From contig NC_080044.1 of the NCBI RefSeq assembly GCF_012489685.1, positions 23,788,369 to 23,852,368 of the forward strand: 64,000 nucleotides of DNA, in the 5' to 3' direction. Position numbers and translations under genes: made by a program. Position 1 is the first letter of the stretch. Every line of letters begins with the position of its first letter. Below the pieces are notes generated by a model. It was not told the origin of the DNA, ran no database searches, and saw only the letters and a list, made by a program, of their open reading frames with translations. The DNA is from Lotus japonicus (lineage: Eukaryota; Streptophyta; Magnoliopsida; Fabales; Fabaceae). Below, piece after piece: positions 45,174 through 58,546 of the stretch.

Positions 45174-47835
45174 ATGAGGAAGAGATGGGTCACATGGAAC
45201 GTTAGGGGGTTGGGAGGCGCCGAAAAGAGAAGGGAAGTTAAAGATCTACTGAAGAGAAATAAGTCGGACCTGGTACTGTTACAAGAATCCAAGTTGGGTG
45301 GGGATAAAATCAAACTGGGTCAAAATTTGGCTCATGCTTTAAACATGGAATGTATCATATCTCCTGCTGCGGGTTCAGCTGGTGGCCTTTTATCAATGTG
45401 GTACCCTTCGGTGATTAAGCTGAATAGGTATTGGTGTGAAGATCGAGCCATTATTCTTGATATTCACTGTGAGTATCTACGTGATCCTGTGCTACTGGTT
45501 AATATTTACTGCCCAAACTCTGCTGAAATCAGACAAGTTTTTTTATCGTGATTTGGCTGCGAAACTGAGTGGCTTGGGATCTATCTTTTATATTGGTGGT
45601 GACTTCAATGGAACTCTGAACCTGGGGGAAAGGAGAGGAGGAAATGATGGGACTGATGAACACCTTGTCAACTTTGTTGAGGAATTGGAACTAATTGATC
45701 TTCCCTTGAGCAACTCTGAATTCTCATGGTTTAGTTCAAGGTACGGGGGTCTGTGGAGCAGAATTGATCGGTGGTTATTGAGTGAGGAAATTATATTCGG
45801 TGCGGATGGCATTATTCAGTCAGCAGATGACTGGGGACTCTCAGACCATAGACCCATCGTGCTGGAATTGGGAACGATTGACTTCGGTCCCAAGCCTTTC
45901 AAATTCTACAACAACTGGATGTTTGAGGCGGATTTTAGAAGTATTGTTGAGTCTTGGTGGAACTCTCAAATGGTGGCTGGATGGGCTGGGCACAATTTGC
46001 AACAGAAGCTCAAGGGTTTAAAGAAAAAGATCAAAGAATGGAAAGGGGCCAAAGCACATGCCGCTGGGGAGAGGATTAGAAATCTTGAGTCTGATCTCCA
46101 GGGGATTATGGAAGAAATGGAAAGAACAGGCTCTTTTGCGAGGTTGAAAGAAAAAAGATTTCATACAATTAACTCAATATGGCAGGCATATAGGATGGAA
46201 GAGACGAGATGGCGGCAAAAAGCGAGAATAAAATGGGCCAGAGAAGGAGACAAAAATTCTGCATTTTTCCACAGAGTGTGTAAAATCAGAGAAAGTAGGA
46301 AAAACATCTCTCAGCTGAATGTGAATGGTGCTGTGTTGGATGATCCTATAGCTATTAAATCTGCTATTTTTAATCACTACAAATCCTTCTTTAGAAGTCA
46401 GGGTGGTTCTAGGCCTTCGATTAAAGCAGATTTGTTGCCAAAATTGAGTCAGAGGGAGAAATCAAATCTGGAACTTCCTTTCTCTGAGGAGGAAATTTGG
46501 ATGGTACTTAGAGATATGGATGGTAATAGAGCTCCAGGCCCTGACGGGTTTAACATTAATTTCTTCAAACAGTTCTGGGATATTGTTAAAAGCGACGTTT
46601 GTAGATTCTTTGATGAATTCCACGCATCTGGAAAACTGGTTCGGGGCCTAAATGCAGCCTTTATCACATTAATTCCCAAACAATCTCAATCTGCAAGCAT
46701 CCTGGATTATCGTCCAATCAGTCTCATTGGGAGTGCTTATAAATTAATAGCAAAGGTTCTATCTTCCCGACTTCAGAAGGTAATGCCATCTCTCTTAACC
46801 AAAAATCAATTTGCTTTTACGCAGGGTAGGCAGATTGGGGATTGCCTCTTGATCGCAAATGAAATTGTTGATTTCTTAGTAAAAAGCAGTGAGGGGGTTC
46901 TGTTGCTTAAAATAGACTTCGCTAAAGCTTACGATTCAGTTGAGTGGGATTATCTTCTGAAAATTCTACAGGACATGAATTTCGGGGAGAAATGGATCAT
47001 GTGGATGAAGAATTGCATTTCTTCGGCTTCTCTATCCATTCTTGTAAACGGGTCACCAACGGAATTCTTTGAGATTGAGAGAGGATTACGGCAAGGTGAT
47101 CCTCTCTCCCCTTTACTATTCAATTTATGCGTCAATGGTCTTTCATGTCTCTTAAACCAATTCCTTGGCGATCGGTTATTCAGTGGTATTAGGATTGGAG
47201 ACTCTCTTGCAATAAATCATCTCCAATTCGCTGATGACACACTGTTGGTGTGTAAAAATGACTCTCTCCAGTTGGACATCGTATGTGGAACACTGCTATC
47301 CTTTCTTTATGCTTCAGGGTTGAAAGTCAACTATTCTAAATCCCTATTGATCGGTTGTAATGTTCCAGAGGCAGAAGTGGCGGAAAAAGCCGCTAGATAT
47401 GGTTGGAGTGTTGGTTCCCTCCCTCTACAATACCTTGGTGCGCCGCTTGGAGATAATCCGCGTAGAAAATCCTTTTGGCAGCCTACCATTGATAAGCTTC
47501 ATCGAAAATGCAGGTCATGGAATTCTAAACACATGTCTTTGAGCGGTAAAATTGTTATGCTGAAGTCGGTCTTAATGTCAATCCCAATTTTTGTAATGGC
47601 GGTTTTTAGGGCCCCTGTGGGTGTCATTTCGGAGATTGAGAAAATTCTGAGATCTTTCTTGTGGCAGCGAGAATCAGGGTGCAGAAGAGTGGCGTGGATA
47701 CCATGGGAACTGGTTATACTTTGCAAAGAATGTGGCGGCCTGGGAGCTGGGTTCATTGATTCGAAAAACAAAGCATTATTACTTAAATGGGCTTGGAGAT
47801 TTGGTTTTGATAGAGATAGCTTATGGAGACAAGTC
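45174..47835 (+). pseudogene. LINE ORF2, endonuclease and reverse transcriptase
   Basis: ORF2 begins at ATG 45174 with the endonuclease motif 'WNVRGLGGAEKR', then 'LLQESKLGG', 'VNIYCPN', 'YIGGDFNGTLN' and 'LSDHRPIVLE', an AP-endonuclease fold with its catalytic residues. A run of seven T at 45538-45544 shifts the frame; six would keep it. The reverse transcriptase (about 46500-47540) has 'DYRPISLIGSAYKLIAKVL', 'LLKIDFAKAYDSVEWDYL', 'LRQGDPLSPLLF' and the catalytic 'FADD'. The frame runs to the TRIM at 47836 and resumes at 48208 in the same phase. Confidence 0.9.
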
Positions 47836-48202
47836 TGTTGGGTCCAGGTGGGCCAGCATCCTGCCTGCAGGTAGCATTCGAAACGGGGCGCTGTCTGCTA
47901 CGCTATAAGAAATAACGTTGCGCCCTCACTAACACCAATTGGTTTTGGCGTAGTGGTAAGCGCGTGATCCTACAAGTGGTATCAGAGCCAGGTCCCGTGT
48001 TCGAATCCCACGGAAGGCATGCTGTGCAGCTAGTTTGGCTGGCAGGTGCTGGGGGGGGGGGATTGTTGGGTCCAGGTGGGCCAGCATCCTGCCTGCAGGT
48101 AGCATTCGAAACGGGGCGCTGTCTGCTACGCTATAAGAAATAACGTTGCGCCCTCACTAACACCAATTGGTTTTGGCGTAGTGGTAAGCGCGTGATCCTA
48201 CA
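47836..48202 (+). mobile_element. TRIM element, copy 2 (367 bp)
   Basis: Two identical 139-bp LTRs (47836-47974 and 48064-48202; TGTTGGGTCC to CCTACA) surround 89 bp. A perfect AAGTC duplication lies at 47831-47835 and 48203-48207. The primer site TGGTATCAGAGC (47977-47988) matches initiator-Met tRNA, and a G-run (48052-48061) serves as polypurine tract. An A-box-like TGGCGTAGTGG (47946-47956) lies at the LTR end and a B-box-like GTTCGAATCCC (47999-48009) in the internal part, with tRNA-like spacing. A TATA-like CTATAAGAA is near 47905. The LTR differs from copy 1 by a single base. Confidence 0.95.
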
Positions 48203-48207
48203 AAGTC

Positions 48208-49698
48208 ATCTGCTCAAAGTATAATTTATTTCCCAGTTCTCTATTCTTACACAAAGTTTCATCTAATGTATCTCATTGGTCCCCTGCAATGAAAGATATA
48301 ATAAAAATTCTAAATGAAGAGTCCATTATTTCCACTGGATTCAGAGAGAGCCTAGTTTGTACAGTAGGTGATGGGAGCAATATTTCTTTTTGGAATGATG
48401 TGTGGACATGTGCCATATCTCTCAAAGATAAATTCCCAAGGCTCTTTGCCTTGTGTGATAATAAGGAGGCTTTGATTAGTGACGTGGGTACTTTTCAAAG
48501 GGGGAGATGGTCTTGGAATTTGTCTTTTCGCAGAAGATTTTTTGACTGGGAGCTAGCTGTCTACCAAGAATTTCGTGATCTTATAAATTCTGTATTTCCA
48601 TCTCAAGGCAAAAAGGATTGTTTAATTTGGATGATTGCATCTGATGGGGCATTTTCTGTAAGAGAAGCGTGTAGATGGGCTGAGAAACAATCTTATGGGT
48701 ATTCACGATGGGTAGTCCCCAAAGAGGTGAACAAGATTGTCCCTCCAAAAGTGAGCCTATTTGTTTGGCAGGCCATTGGAAATAAAATTGCCACCAGAGA
48801 TAACTTGGGCAGAAGAAGTATCCTTCCGCCTGAAGGAATGCAATGTGTGTTGTGCAACTGCTGTGTGGAAAAGGTACCTCATTTATTTATGCACTGTCAC
48901 AAAATATGGTGTATGTGGTGTACCATTGTGCGAAGGGAAGGCTTTCATTGGGTTGTTCCACACTCCCTGGAATCACTAATTGATGAATGGAATTTTCTGC
49001 CATGCTCTTCCGATCAACTTTTGTGGTCCTTAGTGCCTTATTCTGTGATTTGGTCTGTGTGGGGTGCTAGAAATTCTTATATTTTCTGTCAGAAACATAT
49101 CTGCTTTGAAGACTTGTGGGATCTTCACCTTCTTCGTATCGCTTGGTGGTTGAAATCGTCAAACATTGATTGTCCATATGAGATAGCTCAATTTAATCGT
49201 GATTTTTGTCAAATTAAGGTGAATCGCAAGGTCTCTACTAGAAAAATCTCATCGTGGATCCCTCCTTGCTCGGGGCTGCTCAAGTTTAATGTGGATGGTG
49301 CGTGCTCTGGTGCCCCCGGAATTTGCGGTATTGGAGGAATTTTAAGAAGTTCCTCTGGGGGTATAATAGGCTATTTCTCGAAACGGTTGGGGCTTGGTTA
49401 CGCCTTTGAAGCCGAGGTAAATGCTATTCATCATGCCTTACTCTTTTGTCAACAATTTCTCATTAGAAATGTGATTATTGAGAGCGATTCCATGGTGGCT
49501 GTTTCTTGGGTGAGTTCCATGTGTAATCGTCCCTGGAAGTTGTTAAATACTTTGAACCACATTGATGTTCTTTTAGCTGAGGTAAATTGTTTTGAGGTTC
49601 GTCACATTCTTAGAGAGGCAAATGACAAGGCAGATTTCTTGGCAAAGAAAGGAGTTGAGAGTGATTCTATTCTGTGGCATTTTGATGATCTCTTGTAA
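48208..49698 (+). pseudogene. LINE ORF2, zinc-binding and RNase H part
   Basis: This is the C-terminal third of ORF2, in frame with 45174-47835 once the TRIM and one AAGTC are removed. It contains the zf-RVT region ('VPPKVSLFVWQAIGNKIATRD', 'CVLCNCCVEKVPHLFMHC') and the RNase H domain ('LLKFNVDGACSGAPGICGIGG', 'AFEAEVNAIHHALL', 'VIIESDSMVAVSWV', 'HILREANDKADFLAKKG'). It ends with TAA at 49698. No other lesion is seen in this part. Confidence 0.9.
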
Positions 49699-50379
49699 GA
49701 TCATGGATATATGGGCTATTGTTCTGAGGTGCATGTTCTGGTTTCTCATGGAAGTTCTGGTGGTGGTAGATATTGGACCATGGATCCTCTTGCTGTGAAA
49801 CATGAATCATATTTGGTATCCTAAGAAAGCCATGGAGGTCTACAGGTCTTATTTTCTCACGTCAAGCAAGACCAATATCCTCTAGATAATGAAACAATGC
49901 TGGATTAGCTTGGAAGGCAAGTGTGGTGAGCTTATCAAATTTCAAGTGCAGGTTTCAATTGTTATTCCAGTGAGTAGCTCTTTTTCATAAGCATGTAATT
50001 TAAATTCGCTTGGATGAATTGTCTTTGCTATATCTTAGGATCCTGGTTCTCTTTTGCTGCATAATGCTATATGTACAATGGTAGTCCGCATTTTCTGTAG
50101 TGCCTAGCTTGTGTAATTGCTTTGGTGAAGGCTTTTGTTTGAGCACTCTTTTTCCTCCTTTGGGTTTTTTCCCACTGGGTTTTCCCCTTTGGAGGTTTTA
50201 ATGAGGCTCTTTCACTAGCTTCTCTTTTCACCAATTAGCACATGGGTTTTTTAGGATTCTGAACTATATTGATTATTTCTGGGTCATTTTTCTTTTGTTC
50301 CTTAGACGATCTACATGAGAGGATTGTTCTCATGACTACTTTCATATTAATGCATTCTTTTTGTTCTCAAAAAAAAAAA
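49699..50379 (+). other. LINE 3' untranslated region and A-tail
   Basis: The stretch shows no ORF of note. Near the end it carries 'catgagaggattgttctcat', an almost perfect hairpin, also present in the LINE tail at 34939-35996 and therefore a family feature. It closes with 11 A. Confidence 0.8.
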
Positions 50380-50624
50380 GATGTTGTAGACATGTATTTT
50401 AGGAATATTGGCTCTCTCATATTTCATTTTTCTTTGAGAGTTGTGCTAACATTTCTTTATTAATGAATAAAATGCTAATTTCAAAATTTATTATTATGTG
50501 TTATGACATGACATTTATGGTAAATTTTGAGAGGTGACACACAAAGTGGGCATGAAAATGTTTTTGTTTAGGGAGATTCACTACTCTCAATTAAGGAATG
50601 GGTCAGGGTAGAGGTTTCAAGAAA

Positions 50625-51826
50625 CTATTTGCTCTCAGCATTGAAATCACTGACTTTATCACTTTCAGCATTGGAGCTTTCCTCATTGGACCCTCTTGCA
50701 TTGTTCTCCTTTTTTGCATCCTTATTCTGAAAGATGCGATACACAGCCTACTTGGTCATCTGCATTTTTGAGGGATCAAATATTGATGATGAGTAAGACA
50801 AAAGGAAATGATTTTGATAATGTCATACCTACCAACCAACCATTATCATGATAATTCAAATACAATATTACTCTGACTCTATATCCTCAATTTTGATGAT
50901 AATGACTAGTCTTGAATTTGAGCTAGGCCTAAATCTACCCTAAAAGATATTTTAGGATTAAGATTGTTCTACCATTTATAATGACTTATTTTCATGTATC
51001 ACTAATCAAATGTCGAACCTTAATCATTAGTAAGTCATTACTATGCTCTTTACCTTAGATGGATTAGCAATTAATGCAAGGCGAAATTCATGCATCACCC
51101 ATTTGGTCCTCCTAGAACAAGCTCCTTGCACTTCCCAGAAATTTAGAGTTTTCCTCTTCCCAATCACCTGATTGTTTTGAGGTATAGGAATATATTTTTC
51201 TTTCTCCATAACTCTCCATTGGCCACTCCCAACAACTCACATGTCAAAGTTCTCAAGCTCACAACCTATATTTTTGTAGAAGAAGCACTTGCGTTTATTG
51301 AAAAATTTTCCATCTGCAAACACAAATTGAGCTCAAAACACCATCTTAGTTCAATTCCCACTTGAAAGTATACAACATAAACAAATTTATGAGACATGGA
51401 CAAAAAAAAAATTGTGATAGAACACAATGCTTATTCTTTTGGTTAGCACAAAGGCCATAAAAGGTTCAAGGGTACATTGAATAGTGAAAATATATACTAC
51501 TTCCAATTTATCGCCATGTAAACTTTAACTAATAAAAGAGAGTGTTGAAAAGAGTGTTAAAGTGAATGTTACTAGCACTTCTAGACTCATGAAATAGTAA
51601 AAAGAGAGATTTGAAAAAAAATGTTTCACCAACCTCCTCCTGGAAGACCCCAAGGCTCCATCTGAAACACATTAAAATCTAGAATGATATGAAAAGGAAG
51701 TGGTTGACTAAAGGCTCTCCTCTTCAAGTAGAAATTCACAAGAATCTCATCGGTGGGATCAAACTTATACCCAGGAAGCAACCTAACATTTCTATTCTCG
51801 TCTTCATAAGTCATGAGGTTCTCCAT
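50625..51826 (-). pseudogene. NAC-domain transcription factor, broken three-exon gene
   Basis: Three minus-strand exons fit a NAC domain. Exon 1 (51826-51634) has 'LLPGYKFDPTDEILVNFYLK' and 'EPWGLPG', subdomains A-B. Exon 2 (51313-51054) has 'CFFYKN', 'GSGQWRVMEKEKYIPIP', 'VIGKRKTLNFW' and 'TKWVMHEFRLA', subdomains B-D. Exon 3 (50759-50625) has 'AVYRIFQNKD', subdomain E, then a short tail. Splice sites are G|GT, GCAG|, AAG|GTAAAG and GCAG|. Phases agree and match usual NAC introns. In-frame stops TGA (51239-51237) and TAG (50750-50748) break it. The product would be only about 195 residues, with little after the DNA-binding domain. Confidence 0.82.
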
Positions 51827-51918
51827 CTCAAAGAATTGATGTCACCCGAAGTAAAGATGGAGCTTTTCTGAATTATTTGGGCGAATCACTGTTGTAAACT
51901 CTTGTAGTTAGAACATCA

Positions 51919-51925
51919 ATTTATA
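51919..51925 (-). promoter_or_regulatory. Candidate TATA box of the NAC gene
   Basis: TATAAAT on the minus strand lies 93 bp before the NAC start codon, a normal plant distance for a short 5' untranslated region. The GA repeat (TC on this strand) lies about 45 bp further upstream. Confidence 0.45.
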
Positions 51926-51967
51926 GCTAATGATACATGTCATAAACGTTCGTGGGTTAGTGAAAGT

Positions 51968-54080
<2,113 letters not shown>

Positions 54081-55789
54081 AAAAATATTAAGTAAATTTG
54101 TGAGTGTATCTGTGTAAATTTTTAATGTTATACTCACAAATAATTTTTTTTTTGAACTTGACTCATTGATTTTCCTTAGTGAAGCTCTGATATAGAATTT
54201 TTTCGATTTTTTTAACTTGAAACAAATAATAGTGATATTTGAGTTTGAATAAAAAAAATGTGTTAATTCAGTTTTTTTAAATATTTTAAAAAAACGAAAA
54301 TTTGTATCTTATTAAGGAAATAGTGATTATTTATCAAAAATCTCACATTGAATAACGAAATTCTTCTATTTTGAACTTGGAATCAATCAAACATTAATGC
54401 TCAAAGTTTTCCCCCTGATTTAAAGTTGATTTAGGCAAGGAATAATCTATCATTTATCGAAAGAAAAACTCAGTATTTATATATTGAACAAATACTTTGG
54501 GCAAGGAATAAATGATTTAAAGTTTTTCCTCTGATTTAAAGTTGATTTAGGCAAGGAATAATCAATCATTCAACCTACCAAAAAATTTTAAAAAATGGTT
54601 TTCATAAATGATCTTAATATATTGAACACTAATTTAAATCTGATGTTTTTGGAAGGTATTCTTCATCAAACATAGTAAATTGAAATCGAACTCAGAAAAA
54701 CTTGCGAATTCCACAGGAAATTAGACCAAGAAAAACAGATATTGAGTTTAGACCACATATGACCAACAGACTTCAAAACAACGATAATGATATAGGTCAA
54801 CAAATAGTTTTAAATCTAGACCACGTATGGTCAAAACGAAATCCACATAAAAAAAACATGAACATAATTTCCTCATATCTTCTCCTTCATGACAACTTTC
54901 AAAAGCTTATTTCTCCTTCTTGACAACTTTCACTACTTTTTGTTGGTAATCATCAACTGCAGTTGAAAAAGACAAAAACTCAGTTTTAGTTTACGGAAAA
55001 AATTCAGATCTAACAGGTCAATTGAATAGAAAGTGGGAAAAAAGAACTTTTGATATGAGAAGGTTGATTGATAAAAATTTGCATACAACTTTTTTGATTG
55101 ATATTAAAAGTTCGTTTGAAAAAATACCTTTTGTTGTCAATTCAAGAACAGCAATTGAAAAAGCCAAAAACTCACTATTAGTTAACGGAAAAACTTCAGA
55201 TCTAACAGTTCAATTGAATGGATAGTGGGAAAAACGGAAAAAAATTAAGATCTAACATGTAAATTGAATAGAAAGTGCGAAAAATACCTTTTGATATGAG
55301 AAGGTTGAAACTTCAAACTTGCAGAATAAGATGACAAAAACACCTTTTGAATATGAGATGAAATGAGCAATAAGAAGGTTGATTTATAGGAAATGATGTG
55401 GCTGTGACACTTGTCAGCCAGTGAGAGGAGTGGGAGGAAAGTGAACCTTAGAATTCCATGTGTCTAATTATTTCTGATAACGTTGTTCTTTTATAAAGTA
55501 TATAGATATAGATTATTTGCTAATAGAGAAATTTTATTTTTGTTTTAGATGGTACAACAATGCTACAAAATATTTGATATTTCGATGACATAGTACTGTG
55601 AGAAGTAGACCATTTTTTTAATATTATTTTAAGGCTTTAAGTTTTTATCTTTCCAGTTTATTACTACTGGTGTATAAACCCGTGCTACACAAGGGTGCTT
55701 AGGTTTCATAAAATCCATTATTAAAATTAATGGCATTAGTATTAGTACTTTTTTTTAAACGATAAAAGAATAATAATTTTAACACACTT
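54081..55789. other. AT-rich intergenic DNA with local duplications
   Basis: No gene is supported. 'gatttaaagttgatttaggc' with 'aaggaataat' occurs at about 54417 and 54533. A block 'actca.ttttagtt.acggaaaaa.ttcagatctaaca' is found two to three times between 54970 and 55300, together with 'tttgatatgagaaggttg' twice. These are imperfect tandem duplications of unknown origin. Confidence 0.6.
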
Positions 55790-55805
55790 AACTAAATTAA
55801 ATTTG

Positions 55806-55921
55806 GTCCCCATGGGATAGCTCAATTGGTAGGAGCTGGGGGACATATGAGTTGGGTAAGGGGAAGTCCAGGGATCGATTCTTAGCGGATGTAATTTATC
55901 TTTCCGATGTACCAAAAAAAA
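55806..55921 (+). mobile_element. tRNA-derived SINE (116 bp)
   Basis: A perfect 16-bp duplication aactaaattaaatttg flanks it (55790-55805 and 55922-55937). The head has an A-box-like TAGCTCAATTGG and a B-box-like GGATCGATTC about 45 bp apart, the layout of a Pol III promoter from a tRNA. The tail is 'gatgtacc' followed by A. Similar short SINEs are common in legumes; the family name is not assigned. Confidence 0.88.
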
Positions 55922-55937
55922 AACTAAATTAAATTTG

Positions 55938-56851
55938 TCTTATATATTTGTTTGAATATAATGACAGATATAATAACATCATAGATTTATATTACTTAGT
56001 TGACTTTTTCATACTGATATTGGAAAAAATTAAAATTAATTAATATTTCTTATTAAAAACATGACTTAATATGGACATTTTAAAATGAGAAATATGTAAA
56101 AAAGAAGGAATTTATGAAAACAATATTCACAGTCAACTGTGATAAAATAACCTAAGATGGAATGTGATAAATAACATCATCTAATAGAAAAACTAAATAA
56201 CATAAAAATGGGCTACAATGTTATAATTATATATAACTTTTAGTTTAGATTACTTTCAAGGTAATTGATAGATTTATAAGAAAAACAAGTATACTTAAAA
56301 AGTAATCTTTAATTAAATATTTTGATTGAATATACTATGAAATTGTGATTATTTTAAATTATATTGTGATGGTAATACTGAAAAATTACATCAAATGAGA
56401 AAAATAGTTGATTTCAAATCCTAAAAATAGAAATGGAAAGGAAAAATCATTTGATATAGAAAACTTGAAGTTTGAAATACAAAGAATAACTCGTAATTAT
56501 AATTAAAAAAAATTCAATTAATTGTACACAATAAAAAAATTAGCTAACTTGGAAAATTGGAAATTATAGTTTTCTAAAAAATATAACAAATAAAGGAAAA
56601 CAATTACATATAAAATACTTTACTTATATCACACCTATTTACCATATCAAGTTTAAATTAGTTCTAATTGAAATTGGGTCAATATTATGAAAATATGAGC
56701 TAATAAATAAAGTTAAATAATTTTATAGTAAACATATTAGGTTACAAGGATATTTGAAAATGTGATGTCCATAAAAAACTATACAAATATAGAAAAAGTC
56801 ATTATATCCAATGAGATTGAATAAGATAAATAGAATGTGGTATTTACATAT
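55938..56851. other. AT-rich intergenic DNA
   Basis: No ORF, repeat array or recognisable element remnant is seen in this stretch up to the T5 duplication. Confidence 0.6.
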
Positions 56852-56856
56852 CAAAG

Positions 56857-57178
56857 TGGACTGGGCGAGACCCCTGAGTCCCTCGCCCATGAGACTTGAC
56901 CTTGGGCGGGGGACGCACCATGACCTTGGGCCTCCCTTCCCGAGGCCCAACTGGCACATCTGAATAGGAAGGAGGCGCCGAAGCACAACTCCACCTCTAT
57001 AAATAGGAGGGAAATACCAATTGTAAAGGACTCTTTGCTCATTTGGATAATAATAGCATTGAAATTCAGTTACATTCTCTCTCTCTCTAAGTGGTTAGAG
57101 CTTCTCTCTCCAAGCATTCTCATCACCTTCCTCATACTTTGGGTACTACCTTCCCTCTCTATGTTCTAGCACGGAACA
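56857..57178 (+). repeat. 5' LTR of T5 (322 bp)
   Basis: It starts TGGACTGGGCGAGACC and ends GCACGGAACA. The TATA box TATAAATA is at 56998-57005. By eye there are about 10 substitutions and two small indels against the 3' LTR. Confidence 0.92.
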
Positions 57179-57228
57179 TTTGGCGCCGTTTGTGGGGATC
57201 GGTAGATTTCTATTCCCGGACTGTGTGG

Positions 57229-58541
57229 TGTTAAGTTCAAACGCATCATAACGTTTTTAAAATCTTATTTTGATCATAACAATTTTATAAATAGAAGGCT
57301 CATTTAAAATTCATTCACTAACAATATCTTTTATTTCAGGAGAACATTGCCATATGAAATAGGCTACAACGTTCTATTACCAAGAAGAATTTTGTGACTA
57401 TCGTACCATCTGACCATTTAATGACACATCACTAGTCAAATTTGCCAAGCAATATTTTGAGCGCCAAAGAATCAATTTGATTTCAAGTAATTGTCCCACA
57501 TTCATATCTAATGACAATAGTTTGAATCTCGTTCAAGTTGAATCAAATGAAGACAAGCTTGCTTTAGCAAAAGGCACGCTGACCAACGAGGAAAAAGGAC
57601 AAACCGTCAACATCAAATTGCCAAATTGTCTCATATCTGAAAAGTAGCCCAAAGTCTACCACCACCTACTAGCTGACAAACATCACCTTTTGAGCTAAAG
57701 GATAGACTTGCTTCAGAAGTAACATTTAATGAAGCCACCAACCAAGCCTTTGAATCAACGGTCCGATCTCACCTTACAACGGCTATCTCAACGGTTGGAA
57801 ATAATCTCACAACGACTACAACACTAGAAAGCGAGTATTTAAGCCACTCTTGAAGATCTGAAGATAGATGCATTAAAGCTGAGAATCCAAGCATTCAAGC
57901 ATTCATATTCAAACTTCTCAACAGCATTCAAAGCTTGAGCAGATATTCCCAAGTGTCAAACACAAGTCATAAATTCTGCCCAGTGGAAGAGAAAACCTCG
58001 TACCTTAAAAGAGTCACATCTTTTATTCTCTTCACACTATTGTAGTAGCTCTGAAGTGAATTCAATAGTCAAATCTAAACCCAAACACTTAGAGTTCCAG
58101 TGCCATAAAGTCTCTACCCTCACTCTTGAAAGAAGAGAACCATTGTAGAGTATCATAAATCTTTGTAAAGATTTAGGAGAAGTCTTGTACAATACTTATA
58201 GGAAGAGTCCTGCAGAATACTTGGAGAAGTCCGTGATAATACTTGGAGAAGTCCTGGCTAATACTTGTATTGGAGAAGTCCTTGATACTTGCTAGTGAAA
58301 ATCTTGGTGGTGGCCAAGTACTGGACGTAGCCCAATCGTTTAGGGTGAACCAGTATAAATCTCTGTGTGCTGATCGTTTTGTCCTTTCATTCATTTCCGC
58401 TGCACTGAACAGTTTGTGAAAAGTTATACTTGAACGTTTTTCTTAAGAACTAATATTCTTTTCATAAAAGTAAGTCTTAAAAAGAAATTTTCAAGAACAC
58501 AATTCAAACCCCCCTTTCTTGTGTTACTTTATTGCATCTCA
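57229..58541 (+). mobile_element. Copia-like solo LTR (1,313 bp)
   Basis: It starts TGTTAAGTTCAAACGC, ends TTGCATCTCA, and is flanked by a perfect TGTGG duplication (57224-57228 and 58542-58546). It interrupts the T5 leader between the primer site and gag. The 3' end 'caaaccccccttt.ttgtgtta' is of the kind often seen at copia LTR ends; lineage is otherwise open. No coding domain is present. Confidence 0.82.
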
Positions 58542-58546
58542 TGTGG

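Larger units (their letters stand above)
43139..50379 (+). mobile_element. Near full-length L1-type LINE
   Basis: The element has ORF1, ORF2 and an A-tail of 11 A at 50369-50379. The 5' end is uncertain because I found no matching duplication for the sequence after the tail (gatgttgtagac). Coding defects are limited to one extra base in a T-run and one TRIM insertion, so the copy is young. Start given is the ORF1 start codon. Confidence 0.85.

Noticed and set aside
47946..48009. A tRNA gene at the A and B boxes of the TRIM
   Set aside because: No acceptor stem or anticodon arm can be drawn and the T-arm is irregular. The boxes are only tRNA-like.
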